DNA from: Saccharina japonica
Lineage: Eukaryota > Sar > Phaeophyceae > Laminariales > Laminariaceae
Length of the DNA: 64,000 nt
Assembly (NCBI GenBank): GCA_008828725.1
Contig: MEHQ01002788.1
Coordinates: 1-64,000 of the forward strand
Direction of reading: 5' to 3'
The notes below the pieces were generated by a model. That model searched no databases, had not been told where the DNA came from, and worked only from the letters and a program-made list of their open reading frames with translations. Below are positions 20,881-31,471 of the stretch, piece after piece. Positions within the stretch are counted from its first letter, which is position 1, and each line of letters opens with the position of its first letter. The position numbers and the translations under genes were made by a program.

Positions 20881-21481
20881 AAGGCCTCCACGAAGTAATG
20901 GCGGAGGACAAGGAGGAGAAGCGGGCGAGGGCGAGGAAGGAGGAGGCGGTCCAGGAGCAGGCTAGCCAGACCGCCGCCGCCACTGCCGGCACCAGCAGCA
21001 CCAGCAGCAGCAGCAGCAGCTCCATCACGCCAGCACTACCACCACGTGGCCGAGATGATGCACACGATGTCCTCGACGCAAGGCTGGTGGTAACCATTGG
21101 AGATGAGGACAACAAGCGGTTCTTGGAGAAGGAGCGCGGACTGCACGATCCTGACCAGCAGCAGAAGGACCACCACCACCAGCAGGATCATCATCATCAG
21201 CAGCAGCATCACCAACAGCAGAAGGTGGAGCAGCAGGAGGAGGAGAACGGGAAAGTGCAGCAAGAGCAGGAAGAGGAAGAAGAGGAGCAGGAGGAGGGGG
21301 CTGGGGGGGGGGGGGGGGGGCTACCACCGGCGACATTTCTTCCATGGCACCCGAGAAGGCAGTCCTAACGGACAGGGCCTGTCGGGAGGCGCTGGAGGCC
21401 GCCATGGCGGCAACGGAGAGGGCTAAACACGACACTAGGGAGGCCTTCTCCCACTCTTCAACGGTCTTCATGCAGAGTCAG
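20881..21481 (+). pseudogene. 5'-truncated, frameshifted copy of candidate exon 2
   Basis: Matches 23,780-24,361 from AGGCCTCCACGAAGTAATGG onward. Compared with the full exon it lacks the acceptor and the first ~40 codons. The G tract at 21,303-21,320 is longer than in the full copies and shifts the frame, so the open reading ends at 21,368. The broken duplicate supports 23,657-24,361 as the working copy. Confidence 0.7.
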
Positions 21482-21936
21482 GTGGAAACTACAGCACTAC
21501 TAACGAAGGCCGATTTCAATTGTCTTCCGTGGATCGATACCTACCATCGAGGAACATGTTTTCTAGGTAAAATTTTGATCGTGAGCGAAATACAACTCTT
21601 AAACAATAACAAAGTACTAAACTCGATTTTCATTCTCATCGGAAAGGCAATTCTCAATTAGGAAAATCAGCTGTTCTATCATGAAACTAAGTAATTACCA
21701 GGCAACTAACTGCAAAATACGCATGTTTTCCGCACAAAAGCCCAAATGGTCACGCCGTGTTTTAGAGACAGGTCTTGAAATGTTTCACAAGTAAGTGTTC
21801 TTGGAGCTCCTGCCGAGGCCTCGAGAAACTGTGTATGGTTTTTTTTCGTCGCGAATTTGGCGTTTGTTAAGGCCCAAAAATCCAACTCCAACTAACTCCA
21901 AAAACAAATGTGTGACGGGGGGGGGGGGAAAGTCCC

Positions 21937-22040
21937 TTTAAACCCTTATAGGACTGGAGTCCCGTTTCGGGGACAAATGACTTAGAATCTAAGAGTGGTT
22001 TGTCCCCAAAACGGGACTGCAGTCCTAAAAGGGTTTATAA
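21937..22040. mobile_element. TTAA-family MITE (duplicate of 19,511)
   Basis: Same element carried along by the tandem duplication. Confidence 0.75.
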
Positions 22041-22682
22041 CGGGTCGGCAAGGGTTCATAGAACATGCGCGCAAAAACTCAGGACCTATCCTTGACCTAT
22101 CTCCCAAAAACGGCGCGAACTTCCGACTCTGACTAAATTTTGGGGAATTCACTTTGAACAAGCCCGTACGTATGTACCGTGCTCCCGTCGTCGCAGCATG
22201 CGTCGCCAAACCGTCCCGTTGCTGCTGCCGCCGTCGAGCTGGTCGCGAGCGAGCAAGAGCGGCCGTCCTGGCCGAGGTACCTACCAGGTATACGATAATA
22301 AACACAAGGCCTCGCATTTTTATTTTTATTTGAAAGCCCTCGAGCATGCATCTCTATGAAGAGTGGATATCATTTTCGGTGTCCAAATTGGAAGATCTCA
22401 AGATCCATATCTAAATTTGGTAGAAAAACAGAGAGAGAAAAAGGAAATTTCTCTGTTCCGCCGTTGGGCATTTTTTTTTTATTGCCCCATGTTTTTTTGT
22501 ATGGTTGTTGCCACGCGTGCACGCCACTCGGCTGCGTTCACTTTGTCTGCTAGCCTGGGCATCATCAGCATCATCCATCTGATATTCCGTGTCATCACCT
22601 ATACCCAGCCTCACAGCAGCGTCAGCGTGACGACAGAAGATCTCGCATCTGGCAGCCGCGGTGCAGCCTGTGATTCAGCAGC

Positions 22683-22835
22683 ATGCTGACTACTTCTCCC
22701 ACCCGCGGCTCGGCCCGCGCGGCTGAAAACGAAGGGCAACAGCACCAGCAGCAGCAGCAGCACCTGGAGCACCACCAGCAGCAGCAAGACCACAACGACG
22801 AGAATGCGGCACCGCACGCTTTGCGCGATGGACTG
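22683..22835 (+). CDS. Candidate exon 1, Q/H-rich protein with leucine zipper (copy 1)
   Basis: 51 codons from ATG (MLTTSPTRGSARAAENEG at the start) to LRDGL, followed by a strong GTGAGT donor at phase 0. The content is glutamine- and histidine-rich, coded by CAG and CAC runs. The ATG and the donor are kept in a diverged relative at 48,129-48,282, while the sequence upstream of the ATG carries indels there; that pattern suits a start codon with a 5' untranslated leader. The proposed partner is the acceptor at 23,656, giving an 821-base intron. No promoter motif is evident. I do not recognise the protein. Coding is inferred from the splice signals and frame, not from homology. Confidence 0.45.
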
Positions 22836-23656
22836 GTGAGTGTATGTGTGCACACGTGCATGCTGGGGACGGGGGGCTAGCACGCAGAGAGGGAGAGGCC
22901 GACCCAGCCTCAAGAGGTCACGGGCGGGTCCGTTCCCCCACTTTGTTTTTGTCGATGCTGCCTGCTGTACTGTAGCTTCTAGACAACAATGCAGGTCGTA
23001 GTGAGAGAGGTGTATATCGCAGCGTGCCCGTTGGCGGTTCGTTCGACGAGCTGCACGTGCCCTGCCCTCGTACAAGACCGCTGCCTGCCACGGATCGGCA
23101 ATGCAAAATAATGAAAAGCTCTGCTTGCTTCGAGAGTGAGTGCGTGCGCTCAAGCTGCTTCTCCTGCGCGCAATGCCAAGCAAGCGTGTGCTGAATGTTG
23201 TCCTGGGGGTAGGTCGATAGAGGGCCCAGGGCAAAACACTTTGGTCGAAAAAAAGTAAGAAAACTTGTCTCCTCGCGTGCGCTCTGAGCACTGAGGAAGC
23301 GTGTTCACGAAGAACTTTTGCTTTGGTTGCCTTTTCGTGTGGTGGACGCAACACATCGTACCATTCCTACGTACTGCTGTACTCGTATATTGGACTGCTG
23401 TATAGTAATGCTGTCGTACTCAATTTTTGTGTTTCCCCCTGAAGTCTCAGAAGAGGGGTAAAGAGAGGCCAAAAGGCCGACGTACTGTAAACTGCTGTAA
23501 ACTGTAACACACCTCTCTCTTAAACCGTGCGTGATCCCCACTGTACCAGTTACGATTTTTCTACGAGAAATGCTGCTTCTTTTACTTCTTGCTGACCTGT
23601 GTCCTTGTACTGGCTGTGCCTCCTACGCCCGCCACCCCCCGCCCGTCCCGTCTCAG

Positions 23657-24361
23657 TGCTCGCCTAGCAGCAGCAGCAGCAGCCCCAGTAGTGGCAGCAA
23701 TTACAGCAACAGCAGCAGCCCTGGCCCTGACACGCCACCTGAATGTCGCACAGACCCGGGCTTCAATGCCCTCTGGGTAGGCCTCCACGAAGTAATGGCG
23801 GAGGAGAAGCGGGCGAGGGCGAGGAGGGAGGGGGCGGTCCAGGAGCAGGCTAGCCTGACCGCCGCCGCCGCTGCCGGCACTAGCAGCAGCAGCAGCAGCT
23901 CCATTACGCCAGCACTACCACCACGTGGCCGAGGTGATGCACACGATGCCCTCGACGCAAGGCTAGTGGTAACCACCGGAGAGGAGGACAACAAGCGGCT
24001 CTTGGAGAAGGAGCGCGGACTGCACGATCCTGACCAGCAGCAGAAGGACCGCCACCACCAGCAGGATCATCATCAGCAGCAGCAGCATCACCAACAGCAG
24101 AAGGTGGAGCAGCAGGAGGAGGAGAACGGGAAAGTGCAACAAGAGCAGGAAGAGGAAGAAGAGGAGCAGGAGGAGGGGGCTGCGGGGGGGGGGGGTGGTG
24201 CTACCACCGGCGACATTTCTTCCATGGCACCCGAGAAGGCAGTCCTGACGGACAGGGCCTGTCGGGAGGCGCTGGAGGCCGCCATGGCGGCAACGGAGAG
24301 GGCTAAACACGACACTAGGGACGCCTTCTCCCACTCTTCAACGGTCTTCATGCAGAGTCAG
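23657..24361 (+). CDS. Candidate exon 2, low-complexity S/Q/H/E-rich segment (copy 1)
   Basis: 235 codons, phase 0 on both sides: a C/T-rich acceptor ending TCTCAG and a donor CAG|GTGGGA. In order: a serine/proline segment, a charged segment (MAEEKRARARREGAVQEQ), an alanine/serine run, a proline-glycine linker, a Q/H tract of about 30 residues, an acidic E/Q tract, a short glycine run coded by a G homopolymer, then a helical segment (LTDRACREALEAAMAATERA). Residues would be 52-286 of the model. The open frame continues into the intron to 24,625, which is not evidence of coding. An upstream ATG at 23,570 with a leucine-rich start (MLLLLLLADLCPC) is an alternative start if exon 1 is wrong. Confidence 0.55.
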
Positions 24362-24511
24362 GTGGGAACTACAGCACTACTACCGGTATTCCATTATATT
24401 ATGATACCACTACTGCTGTACCAGGTATTTGATTTTTCAAATTGTAGCATACCAGGTATGTTGCAAGCGGTTAATACTGCGTGCTGTATATATATTAATA
24501 GCACAAAACCA

Positions 24512-24600
24512 AACGGCAGCTGTGAGATCGAGGGTTTCTTCGAAACTCATATAATTTGCAAGCTGCGTGGGATACCTCGATCGCGCCAACTACAGCATTT
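24512..24600 (+). repeat. Dispersed element around CAGCTGTGAG (copy 2 of 3)
   Basis: GGCAGCTGTGAGATCGAGGG and TTCTTCGAAACTCAT match 2,365-2,455. It lies just inside the proposed intron 2. Confidence 0.6.
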
Positions 24601-24837
24601 GTGTGTGTGTGTTCTTCACATTTAAACCGTCCTTTCTACTCGTCGACATCCAGCACACCCAGTGTCTGTGCCGATTCTTCATCCTAGAGAGATACGAGTA
24701 GATACCAGTTCTTCTGTGGTCACAAAACTACGACACAGAGATACTACGCTGTAATGCAGTAAGCAGAGCAGACAATGCAATGCCATCCTATACGACAGGC
24801 ACGACCTACCGTGCTAGCAACCCAGCTGCGTGAAAGA

Positions 24838-25070
24838 GAAAAAAAAGAAGAAAAAAAAAAGCGAAAAGGGAAAAGAAAAGAATAAAAATAATACTAATAA
24901 AACAGACAAAGAAAGTGTTGTGCTTCTCCCGGAGGAGATGTGACAGAAAAACACAAAGAAAATGAAAACAACGTGAATAGAGCAAGGCTAACAACGAAAG
25001 GAAAAGAGAGGCAACCGAAGCACACCAAAAGCACAACTTCCAGGCAGCCGAGGCAGGTTTTATCCGCTAT
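24838..25070 (+). repeat. Dispersed A-rich element with CTTCTCCCGGAGGAGATG hairpin
   Basis: A-rich lead, then GTGTTGTGCTTCTCCC-GGAGGAGATG and GACAG, another A-rich stretch, and GCACACC-AAAGCAC with GAGGCAGGTTT. The same order occurs at 38,340-38,570 and in part at 39,590-39,690. The self-complementary CTCCCGGAG centre can form a hairpin. Class unknown; a SINE-like origin is possible. Confidence 0.65.
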
Positions 25071-25255
25071 GATACTCGTAGTCGGTACGGGGTTTGAGGG
25101 GAACAGAATCTGACAGAGGTATGCACTTGCCTTCGTGCGTACCCGTTGTACCTGGTACATACTACACAACAGCAGTTCTTGGTAATGCCGTGTGTTGTCT
25201 TCACATGTAACCGTGGCTAGTCTATCAGTACCTAACACCATCAATCAGTACAGTA

Positions 25256-25418
25256 CAGGACACCTAATGAGAAACAGGCTAATAAGAAAGCCAGGCTGAG
25301 ATTTCGAGGAAAATAAGAAATTCGGGAGTCGTTATCTTGAAATTAGTGTAGAAAGCATCCTCTCTCGAATAAGAAATCCAGCCTAGACCAGATTTCCTGT
25401 TTCTTATTAGGTGTCCTG
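25256..25418. mobile_element. TA-target MITE, CAGGACACC-end family
   Basis: Flanked by TA; ends CAGGACACCTAATGAGAAAC and GTTTCTTATTAGGTGTCCTG. It is 163 bases, non-coding, with the interior core TTGAAATTAGTGTAGAAAGC. It sits in the proposed intron 2. Confidence 0.85.
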
Positions 25419-25610
25419 TACTGTACACCCAGTATAGTGTCCGTCCTGATTCTGCATCCTATTGGTGGAGAGAGAGAGACATTATGTTGCCACAGACTGC
25501 TCTGGGACAGGAAAAACAAACTTGCTGCAAATTAATCGAGGTGAGCAAATTAAATGCCACCGTACCGGGTACGAAAACAAGCTAAGAAAATAAGGACGAA
25601 AATCAGGGTC

Positions 25611-26305
25611 AAAAGCCAAAATTAGGTATACCTAATCCTTTTGAGCCATTTATAGGTACACACATATTGCAACTATTGCACTCGGGAAAAGGCTTCCTGG
25701 CCCTCCCTCTGATTGGCCAGCGCCCGATCGCACCTACTGTTGGCTGAAAGGTTCCAGATACACCTCCCTGTGTGCAGTAATAATCAAGTTGGGGTTCACC
25801 TACTTTTGGCTCCAGTTGTACCTATAAAAGGCCCAACCTGTACCTACAAGGGGCCTCTTTCCCAAGTAAGAAAGCTTCTCCTAGCCAGCAGCACAGCTTA
25901 TTACTACTGGGTCCATGTACTGCAGTGTGTGTGCGGCTCTCTGTAACAATACTAATAACAACACAATTTCCCCACACAAAAAAAAAGTGATTTAGCAGTC
26001 TGACCAAGGTCTGACCCTGTGTGTTTTGTTGATAGCTCGGATCATCTGGTCCCAACGGCCCTGTGACCGTATTTCAGTTTTGCCAGAAAAGGGTATGTAC
26101 AGTTTGAACCAAAAACAGGAGAGAAGCCCAAATTGATTACAGCAGTAGTCACAGAGGGTTGCACCTGAAAGCTTTTAGCCAACAAGAGTTACCACCGGGG
26201 GCTGGCCGATAGGAGGGAGGGCCAGGAGGCCGTCCTTGAGTCAAGATTTAGAGTACTGTACCTCGAAATGGCTCAGAAGGCATAGGTATACCTATTTTTG
26301 GCTTT
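25611..26305. mobile_element. 695-bp fold-back element with long inverted arms
   Basis: The left arm AAAAGCCAAAATTAGGTATA pairs with the right-end TATACCTATTTTTGGCTTT. Pairing continues inward at lower identity: GAGCCATTT/AAATGGCTC, then TGGCCCTCCCTC with GATTGGCCAGC against GCTGGCCGAT and GAGGGAGGGCCA. The arms exceed 150 bases. The interior shows no transposase. Related short ends occur in the element at 38,849. It lies in intron 2. Confidence 0.8.
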
Positions 26306-27059
26306 CGCCCTTCTGTAATCTACCGGGTATTATGTGCCAGGTCTTGCACCTGTTCAGCTCACAATTTTGTTTTTGATTATACTTCACTAAAAGTAACTAC
26401 GTACGTACTGTTTAGTAAATATGTTTGAAGACTACATACCAGTGTTCGTACGTAATTGTTTATTATCGCGCACAAGATTCGGTATCCTCGCTACTCATCA
26501 ACGTTACATATTATATTTTTTCTTCATCGGATTGTTGTTTTTGCTCAGCACTTGCCACGCACTTGTCGAACGTTAACTTGCCTTGCCGCCCTTGAAGAAC
26601 CATCCATTGCCGAAAAATATTTATCTACACCTCATAAAAACAATTATGGGCCTTTTTCTGTTGTGCCTGTGGTACAGTCTAACCCCTACGATTAATATTA
26701 ATAGTAACTTCCACCAACATGGGGATGGCGGCACATTATTGGTATTAATATTAATACTACAGCAGTACACTGTAAAGGGATACGTAGGTATACAACAGTA
26801 AAGTAGGTAGAATATATCCGGTACTCGTATGAACATAGCTGGTATTGTATACCTATTAATAGTACTGTTGTACGATGAATAGTTTACCATTACACAACCC
26901 AACCAGCGGTCCTCCCCTCTAGACTTTGTTTACCAGGTGACATGATTTATGTAGGGCACATGCAGAATCGCAGCCCCCCTTTATTGTCTCGTTTATCTCT
27001 CGGTATGTATTAATTGTCTTGTCTATTTGTGCACGCGTTGTTCCTCGCCCGCCCGACAG
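26306..27059 (+). other. Rest of proposed intron 2
   Basis: AT-rich sequence without supported genes. It ends CGCCCGACAG at 27,059, the proposed acceptor of exon 3; the polypyrimidine part TTGTTCCTCGCCCGCCC is suitable. Confidence 0.5.
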
Positions 27060-29015
27060 ACCAATACCGTCGAGGCCTGGAAGCAAGTATGTTCGAGCTT
27101 GCACACGGTCGCCGCCCAGCTGACGGCGGAAAACACCCAGCTGACCGCATCCAACAGGACCCTCCGGTCGGAGAAACGCGCGTTGGAAGCGAAGGTGAAA
27201 ACACTGGTCGCTGAGCGCGACCGCCTGGTCGCTTCGCACCAGACAAGCGACAACGACTGCGGCCACGGCGGTAACGGCTGCACAAACTGCGGCTACGGGA
27301 ACCCCGATGCTGGCGGCATGAGCACGTGTCCTCCGACGACGCTGAGTGCCGCAAGCCTGTGCCGTCGCGCGTCGTCCATTGCCGCTGACGTTGCCGCTGC
27401 CGCTGCCACCACCTTCGCCCCCGCCCCCCCCACAATCATCACTGCGGCCACCCCCACCCCCACCCCCACCCCGGCCCCTGGTGCTGAGGTGGAGTTCTCA
27501 ACGCCTTTCGTGCTAGCTGCCCTCGCCGCTTTCGCGGCCGACGCTGAACCCCTGGCGTGGTAGTAACCCGTTGCACTTATTTTTCCGGCGGCCGGCCGCT
27601 AAACCACCACTCCCTCCCCATCCTCCCTCCGGCTTCGCCACACTACCACCGGCTACCAACGACTCCCTCGCCCACACCCCCCCCGCTTTCGCAACGCTAC
27701 CACTGCCTATCCACACCCGCCCCAAGGCCCACCGGCCCGCTACACCGTCACGTGCAGCCCGCCCTCCCACCGCCCCGACCCCCGCCCCGGCCGCCCGCCG
27801 CTAAGCCAGCCGCCGGCTACCCCACCCCCCCCAGCTCCCCCAGCCCCACCAGCAACTGCAGCCCCCACCTCGCCCCCCCATCCCCACGCGCTTACCACCA
27901 CTGCGACTCCCACCACCGCCCGCCGCTGGCTCTGGCAGCGCTGTCGCCCGCACACCCCCCCCCAGGCCCCTAACCGCCCCCCACCCCCGGACACGCCCCC
28001 GGGCGCTATCGTCACTGCCGCACCGACACACCCCCCCTGCTCCCGAGACGCCGCTACCGTAGCACTGCAGCCCCACCCCGCCCCCTCATTCCCCGCCGCC
28101 TACAGCCACTGCGACTACCCACCAACGCCGCCGCCACTGGCTCTGCCCGCAACCGCTTGTCGCCCGCACCCCCCCCCCAAGCCCCTACCGACCCCTAACC
28201 CCCCACCGAGGCCCCGGCCATTACCACCGCTGCTACTCCCACCCGCCCGCCGCACGCCGCGTACCAAGCACTGCAGCCCCACCCGCCCCCCGTCCCCACC
28301 GCTACCACCACTGCGCACTTCCATCACCGCCGCCGCCGCCGTGGCTCTGGCCACTGCTGTCGCCCCCGCACCCCGTCCCCAGCCCCTACCCGCCCCACCA
28401 CCCCACCGCCCCCGGCGCTATCGTCACTCGCCGCTTTGCCCCCACTCCCCCCGCCACTACCACCTCCGCTACCAGCACTGCCGCCCCCACTCCGCCCCCC
28501 GTCCCCGCCGCTACCACCCCTGCGCCCCCCACCGCCACCCCGAAGCGAACCTCTGTTTACGCCAACGAAAACGAGGCTCCGCAGCAGGGTCGCGGTGTGA
28601 GGGTCTCGGCAGGCAAGACCGGGGGACGTCCGCGTTGGGTCGGGGTCGGGGGCGGTAGCGCGGCGCTTTCAACGCCTGGTGTTTCCTCGGTGCAGAAGCG
28701 CGCCAGCATCTCGAGCGCCAGCCCCTCGGTGGCCAGGACGCCGCTTGGCACGGTGCCGACCAACGCCACACCCCGCTCGGTGTTGGCTGACAGGCCGCGG
28801 GCCAACAAGACGGTGGCGTGCGTCGGTACGTCCGGCCTCAACACGGAGGCGGGGGTCTCCCGGCGAGGCAGCAGCGGCAACGGCAGAGGCAGCGGCAGCG
28901 GCAGCGGGGGAGGAGGCGGCGTGTCGAGGGCACCGGTGACGCGACGCCACGATGGAGGAGGTGCCTCGAGTGTGACGGGAGGAGCGAAGGAGACGAAGCG
29001 CGCTTCTGCTACAAG
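27060..29015 (+). CDS. Candidate exon 3 with leucine zipper (copy 1; middle unresolved)
   Basis: After a phase-0 acceptor the frame opens TNTVEAWKQVCSSLHTVAAQ and continues with leucine at every seventh position seven times (codons at 27,099 to 27,227; residues about 300-342), with asparagine at two inner positions: a canonical leucine zipper, likely a dimerising coiled coil. No basic region precedes it, so it is not a standard bZIP. A C-x-H-x4-C-x2-C cluster follows. The frame closes at 27,563. From about 27,425 to 28,545 this copy holds an inverted repeat arm and a long CCGCTACCAC minisatellite in which no frame is convincing. From about 28,540 an R/S/G-rich frame (KRTSVYANENEAPQQG onward) stays open to a phase-2 donor AAG|GTACTC. 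Either an unseen intron joins the two halves or this copy is disrupted. Confidence 0.45.
27580..28545. repeat. C-rich minisatellite, CCGCTACCAC units (copy 1, ~965 bp)
   Basis: Degenerate units of about 36 bases with (C/G)CGCTACCAC(C/T)(A/G) and CCCCC runs; one strand almost lacks G. The copy 2 equivalent is only about 290 bases and contains an 18-N gap. Confidence 0.85.
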
Positions 29016-29410
29016 GTACTCGCACGGTACTTGTTTTGCTCCCACAATCTAGCCCTGCTTTTGCTGTATCTATAGCCTCCTGCGTATGATCATCGACCCC
29101 GACCGGTGCCACCGTGCGACATGGTGTAGGTGTGCTGTTCTCGTTTGTACCTGGTATATTCTACTGTAACTGTGTATACTTGGCAGTGACTGTCCGAGCG
29201 TGTCCTCCCCTACCTTTTTCTTCACAAGTGCACCCGAAGGTTTGGAGAATAACTATGATACTTGAAATTAGTATAGGATAGACTTTGCAGTGGTGAAAGG
29301 GTTGGGCTTGCTGAACCAAACAAATACTAAAAGTAACTAACCTGCTCTGCCCCCGGCCGCACTCTTGGGCGCATTTTGTTTTTTTTTCTCATGGTGTTGT
29401 GGCGTTTCAG

Positions 29411-29548
29411 GGCAATGCTGAGCAGCATGGCGGCAGCGAGGCCGACTGCGATCGGGGCCAAGAAGAGGGCCATGGCTCCGCAGGGGCCCTCCACTCGGCG
29501 GCAGCTGGCCGACCCCGAGAAGACGGACGGGATGGCTCGGCGCCTCAG
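29411..29548 (+). CDS. Candidate exon 4 (copy 1)
   Basis: 138 bases between the acceptor GCGTTTCAG and the donor CTCAG|GTAGGA. Both ends are phase 2 and join exon 3's phase-2 donor (intron 29,016-29,410). The peptide is basic and starts AMLSSMAAARPTAIGAKKR, continuing to QLADPEKTDGMARRL. Copy 2 (54,664-54,801) differs by two amino-acid changes and keeps the frame and both splice sites. No known domain. Confidence 0.5.
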
Positions 29549-29831
29549 GTAGGACATTTCTTCACTTGCTTTCGAAAACAAAAATCATACGTTTACTTAC
29601 CGGTAATTAGTTTCCTACTTTTACAGTAGTTACCTAATAACTTTATTCAGTTATTAATGGTTACTTACCGGGATATATTCTAAGTTTCTTACGGACACTT
29701 GCTTGCTTACGTTGCTCAGCTACCTCCCTGGTTACTTCCTACTCACCCTGACTTGGAACGAGCGCGGCCGTTTGCCTCATTTCCGCTCTACTACGGGTAT
29801 TCCATATTTATAGTTTGTTAGAAGTCGCGTG

Positions 29832-31190
29832 CAACATGTGCAGATCCTACAGATCATACAGATCCCACCTAGGCAAACGCGTATGAAAGATCTAGATCAT
29901 ACAGATCCCATCAGTCAAATATGATCTAGATCCCGCAGATCCTACAGATCACAATTGGCAAAGATATGCAGATACTACAGATCATACAGATCTCATCTAG
30001 GAAAACATGTGTGAAGGATCTAGATTATAGAGATGTCACCCAGCCAAACGTGTGTGTAAGATCTAGATCATACAGATTCTACCCGGCCCAACATGTGCAG
30101 AACACGCAGATCGTACCGATCCCACCCAGTCAAACGTGTGCAAAATATCTAGATTGTACAGATCCCACTAAGAACATGCGTGTAAGATCTAGATCATACA
30201 GGTCCTACCCGGCCCAACATGTGCAGATCACGCAGATCATACCGATCTCACTCAGGTAAGCATGTGCAGATCCTACAGATCATACAGGTCCCACCTAGGC
30301 TAACGGGTATGAAGGATCTAGATCACGCAGACCCCACCCAGGTAAGCGTGTGACAGATCCTACAGATCACACAGATCCCATCAACCAAACGTGTGCGTAA
30401 GATCTAGGTCATACAGATCCCATCAGTCAAATATGATCTAGATCCCGCAGATCCTACAGATCACAATCGGCAAACATATGCAGATACTACAGATCATACA
30501 GATCTCACCTAGGAAAACATGCGTGAAGGATCTAGATCATACAGATGCACCCTGTGTAAGATCTAGATCATACAGATTCTACCCGGCCCAACATGTGCAG
30601 ATCACGCAGATCGTACAGATCCCACCCAGCCAAACGTGTGCAAAATACCTAGATTATACAGATCCCACCAAGGAGAACATGCGTGTAAGATCTAAATCAT
30701 ACAGGTCCTACCCGGATCAACATGTGCAGATCACGCAGATCGTGCAGGTCTTACCCACGTAAGCATGTGCAGGTCCTACAGATCATACAGATCCCACCTA
30801 GGCAAACGTGTGTGAAGGATCTAGATCAAACATATCCCACCTACAGTAGGTAAGCATGTGTAGATCCTACAGATCATACAGACTCCATCCAACCAAACGT
30901 GTGCGTAAGGTCTCGGGCATATAGATCCCATCAGTCAAATATGATCTAGATCCCGCAGATCCTATATACCACACTGCGCAAACATGTTCAGATCCTACAG
31001 ATCGTACAGATCCCACCCAGGTAAACATGCGCGAAGGATCTAGATCATACAGCTCCCACCAGCCAAACATGTGTGTAAGAGCTAGATCGTACAGATCCCG
31101 ACCGAAAAAACGATGTAGATCCCGCAGACCATATAGATCAAGGATATATCTGACCGAAAAGAGCTAGATCCTCAAGATGGGATCTGATCT
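29832..31190 (+). repeat. CAGATC/CTAGATC satellite in the last intron
   Basis: Alternating blocks of about 41 and 45 bases: one with GTGCAGATCCTACAGATCAT, the other with GTAAGATCTAGATCATACAG, separated by AAACGTGTG or CCAACATGTG. Pairs recur about every 126 bases, and a longer stretch starting at 29,965 recurs about 512 bases later at 30,477, so it has higher-order structure. Open frames in it are repeat-driven. Confidence 0.9.
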
Positions 31191-31395
31191 GGCCGACGTG
31201 TGGAACATTCACGAAAAAAAAGCACGCTGAACGCTTTTTGCATTTTGCCGCTGTGTCGTCAGGCTGTCACAGCAAGCAGCGATGTTAACACAGCAATCAT
31301 GTACTCACAATTCGAAACTCTGAATCTCTGAAGTGAACAACTCTACTCGTAGGACTCTTGTTTCACGTACGACTCGACTCGTACCGTAAAACTTG

Positions 31396-31423
31396 CATCT
31401 ATCTATCTATCTATCTATCTATA

Positions 31424-31455
<32 letters not shown>

Positions 31456-31471
31456 CATCTATCTATCTACC
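31396..31471. repeat. (ATCT)n microsatellite
   Basis: About 18 ATCT/CTAT units with one TATA interruption; copy 2 (56,666-56,742) lacks that interruption. Confidence 0.95.

Larger units (their letters stand above)
19080..21505 (+). repeat. Unit 1 of a 2,426-bp tandem duplication (copy 1 only)
   Basis: Starts AAGGCCGATTTCAATTGTC; the same words restart at 21,506. It holds family F sequence, a TTAA MITE, exon 1 and a 5'-truncated exon 2 joined directly (20,880/20,881) without the intron end. Copy 2 has only one equivalent of its left part at about 45,279. Confidence 0.9.
21506..23306 (+). repeat. Unit 2 of the 2.4-kb tandem duplication
   Basis: Near-identical to 19,080-20,880. Continues at 23,307 into the intron end and complete exon 2 that unit 1 lacks. 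Confidence 0.9.

Noticed and set aside
22611-23354. 247-codon minus-strand frame, with a 226-codon form at 20,185-20,865
   Set aside because: Antisense of exon 1 with its CAG runs; it is broken in copy 2, where the + strand exon is intact.
24362-24625. Read-through of exon 2 to 24,625 as coding
   Set aside because: The continuation is AT-rich, enters a dispersed element and has a good donor before it.
29832-31190. CRISPR-like array
   Set aside because: The spacers are themselves repeats, blocks vary in length and there are no cas genes; it is a eukaryotic satellite.
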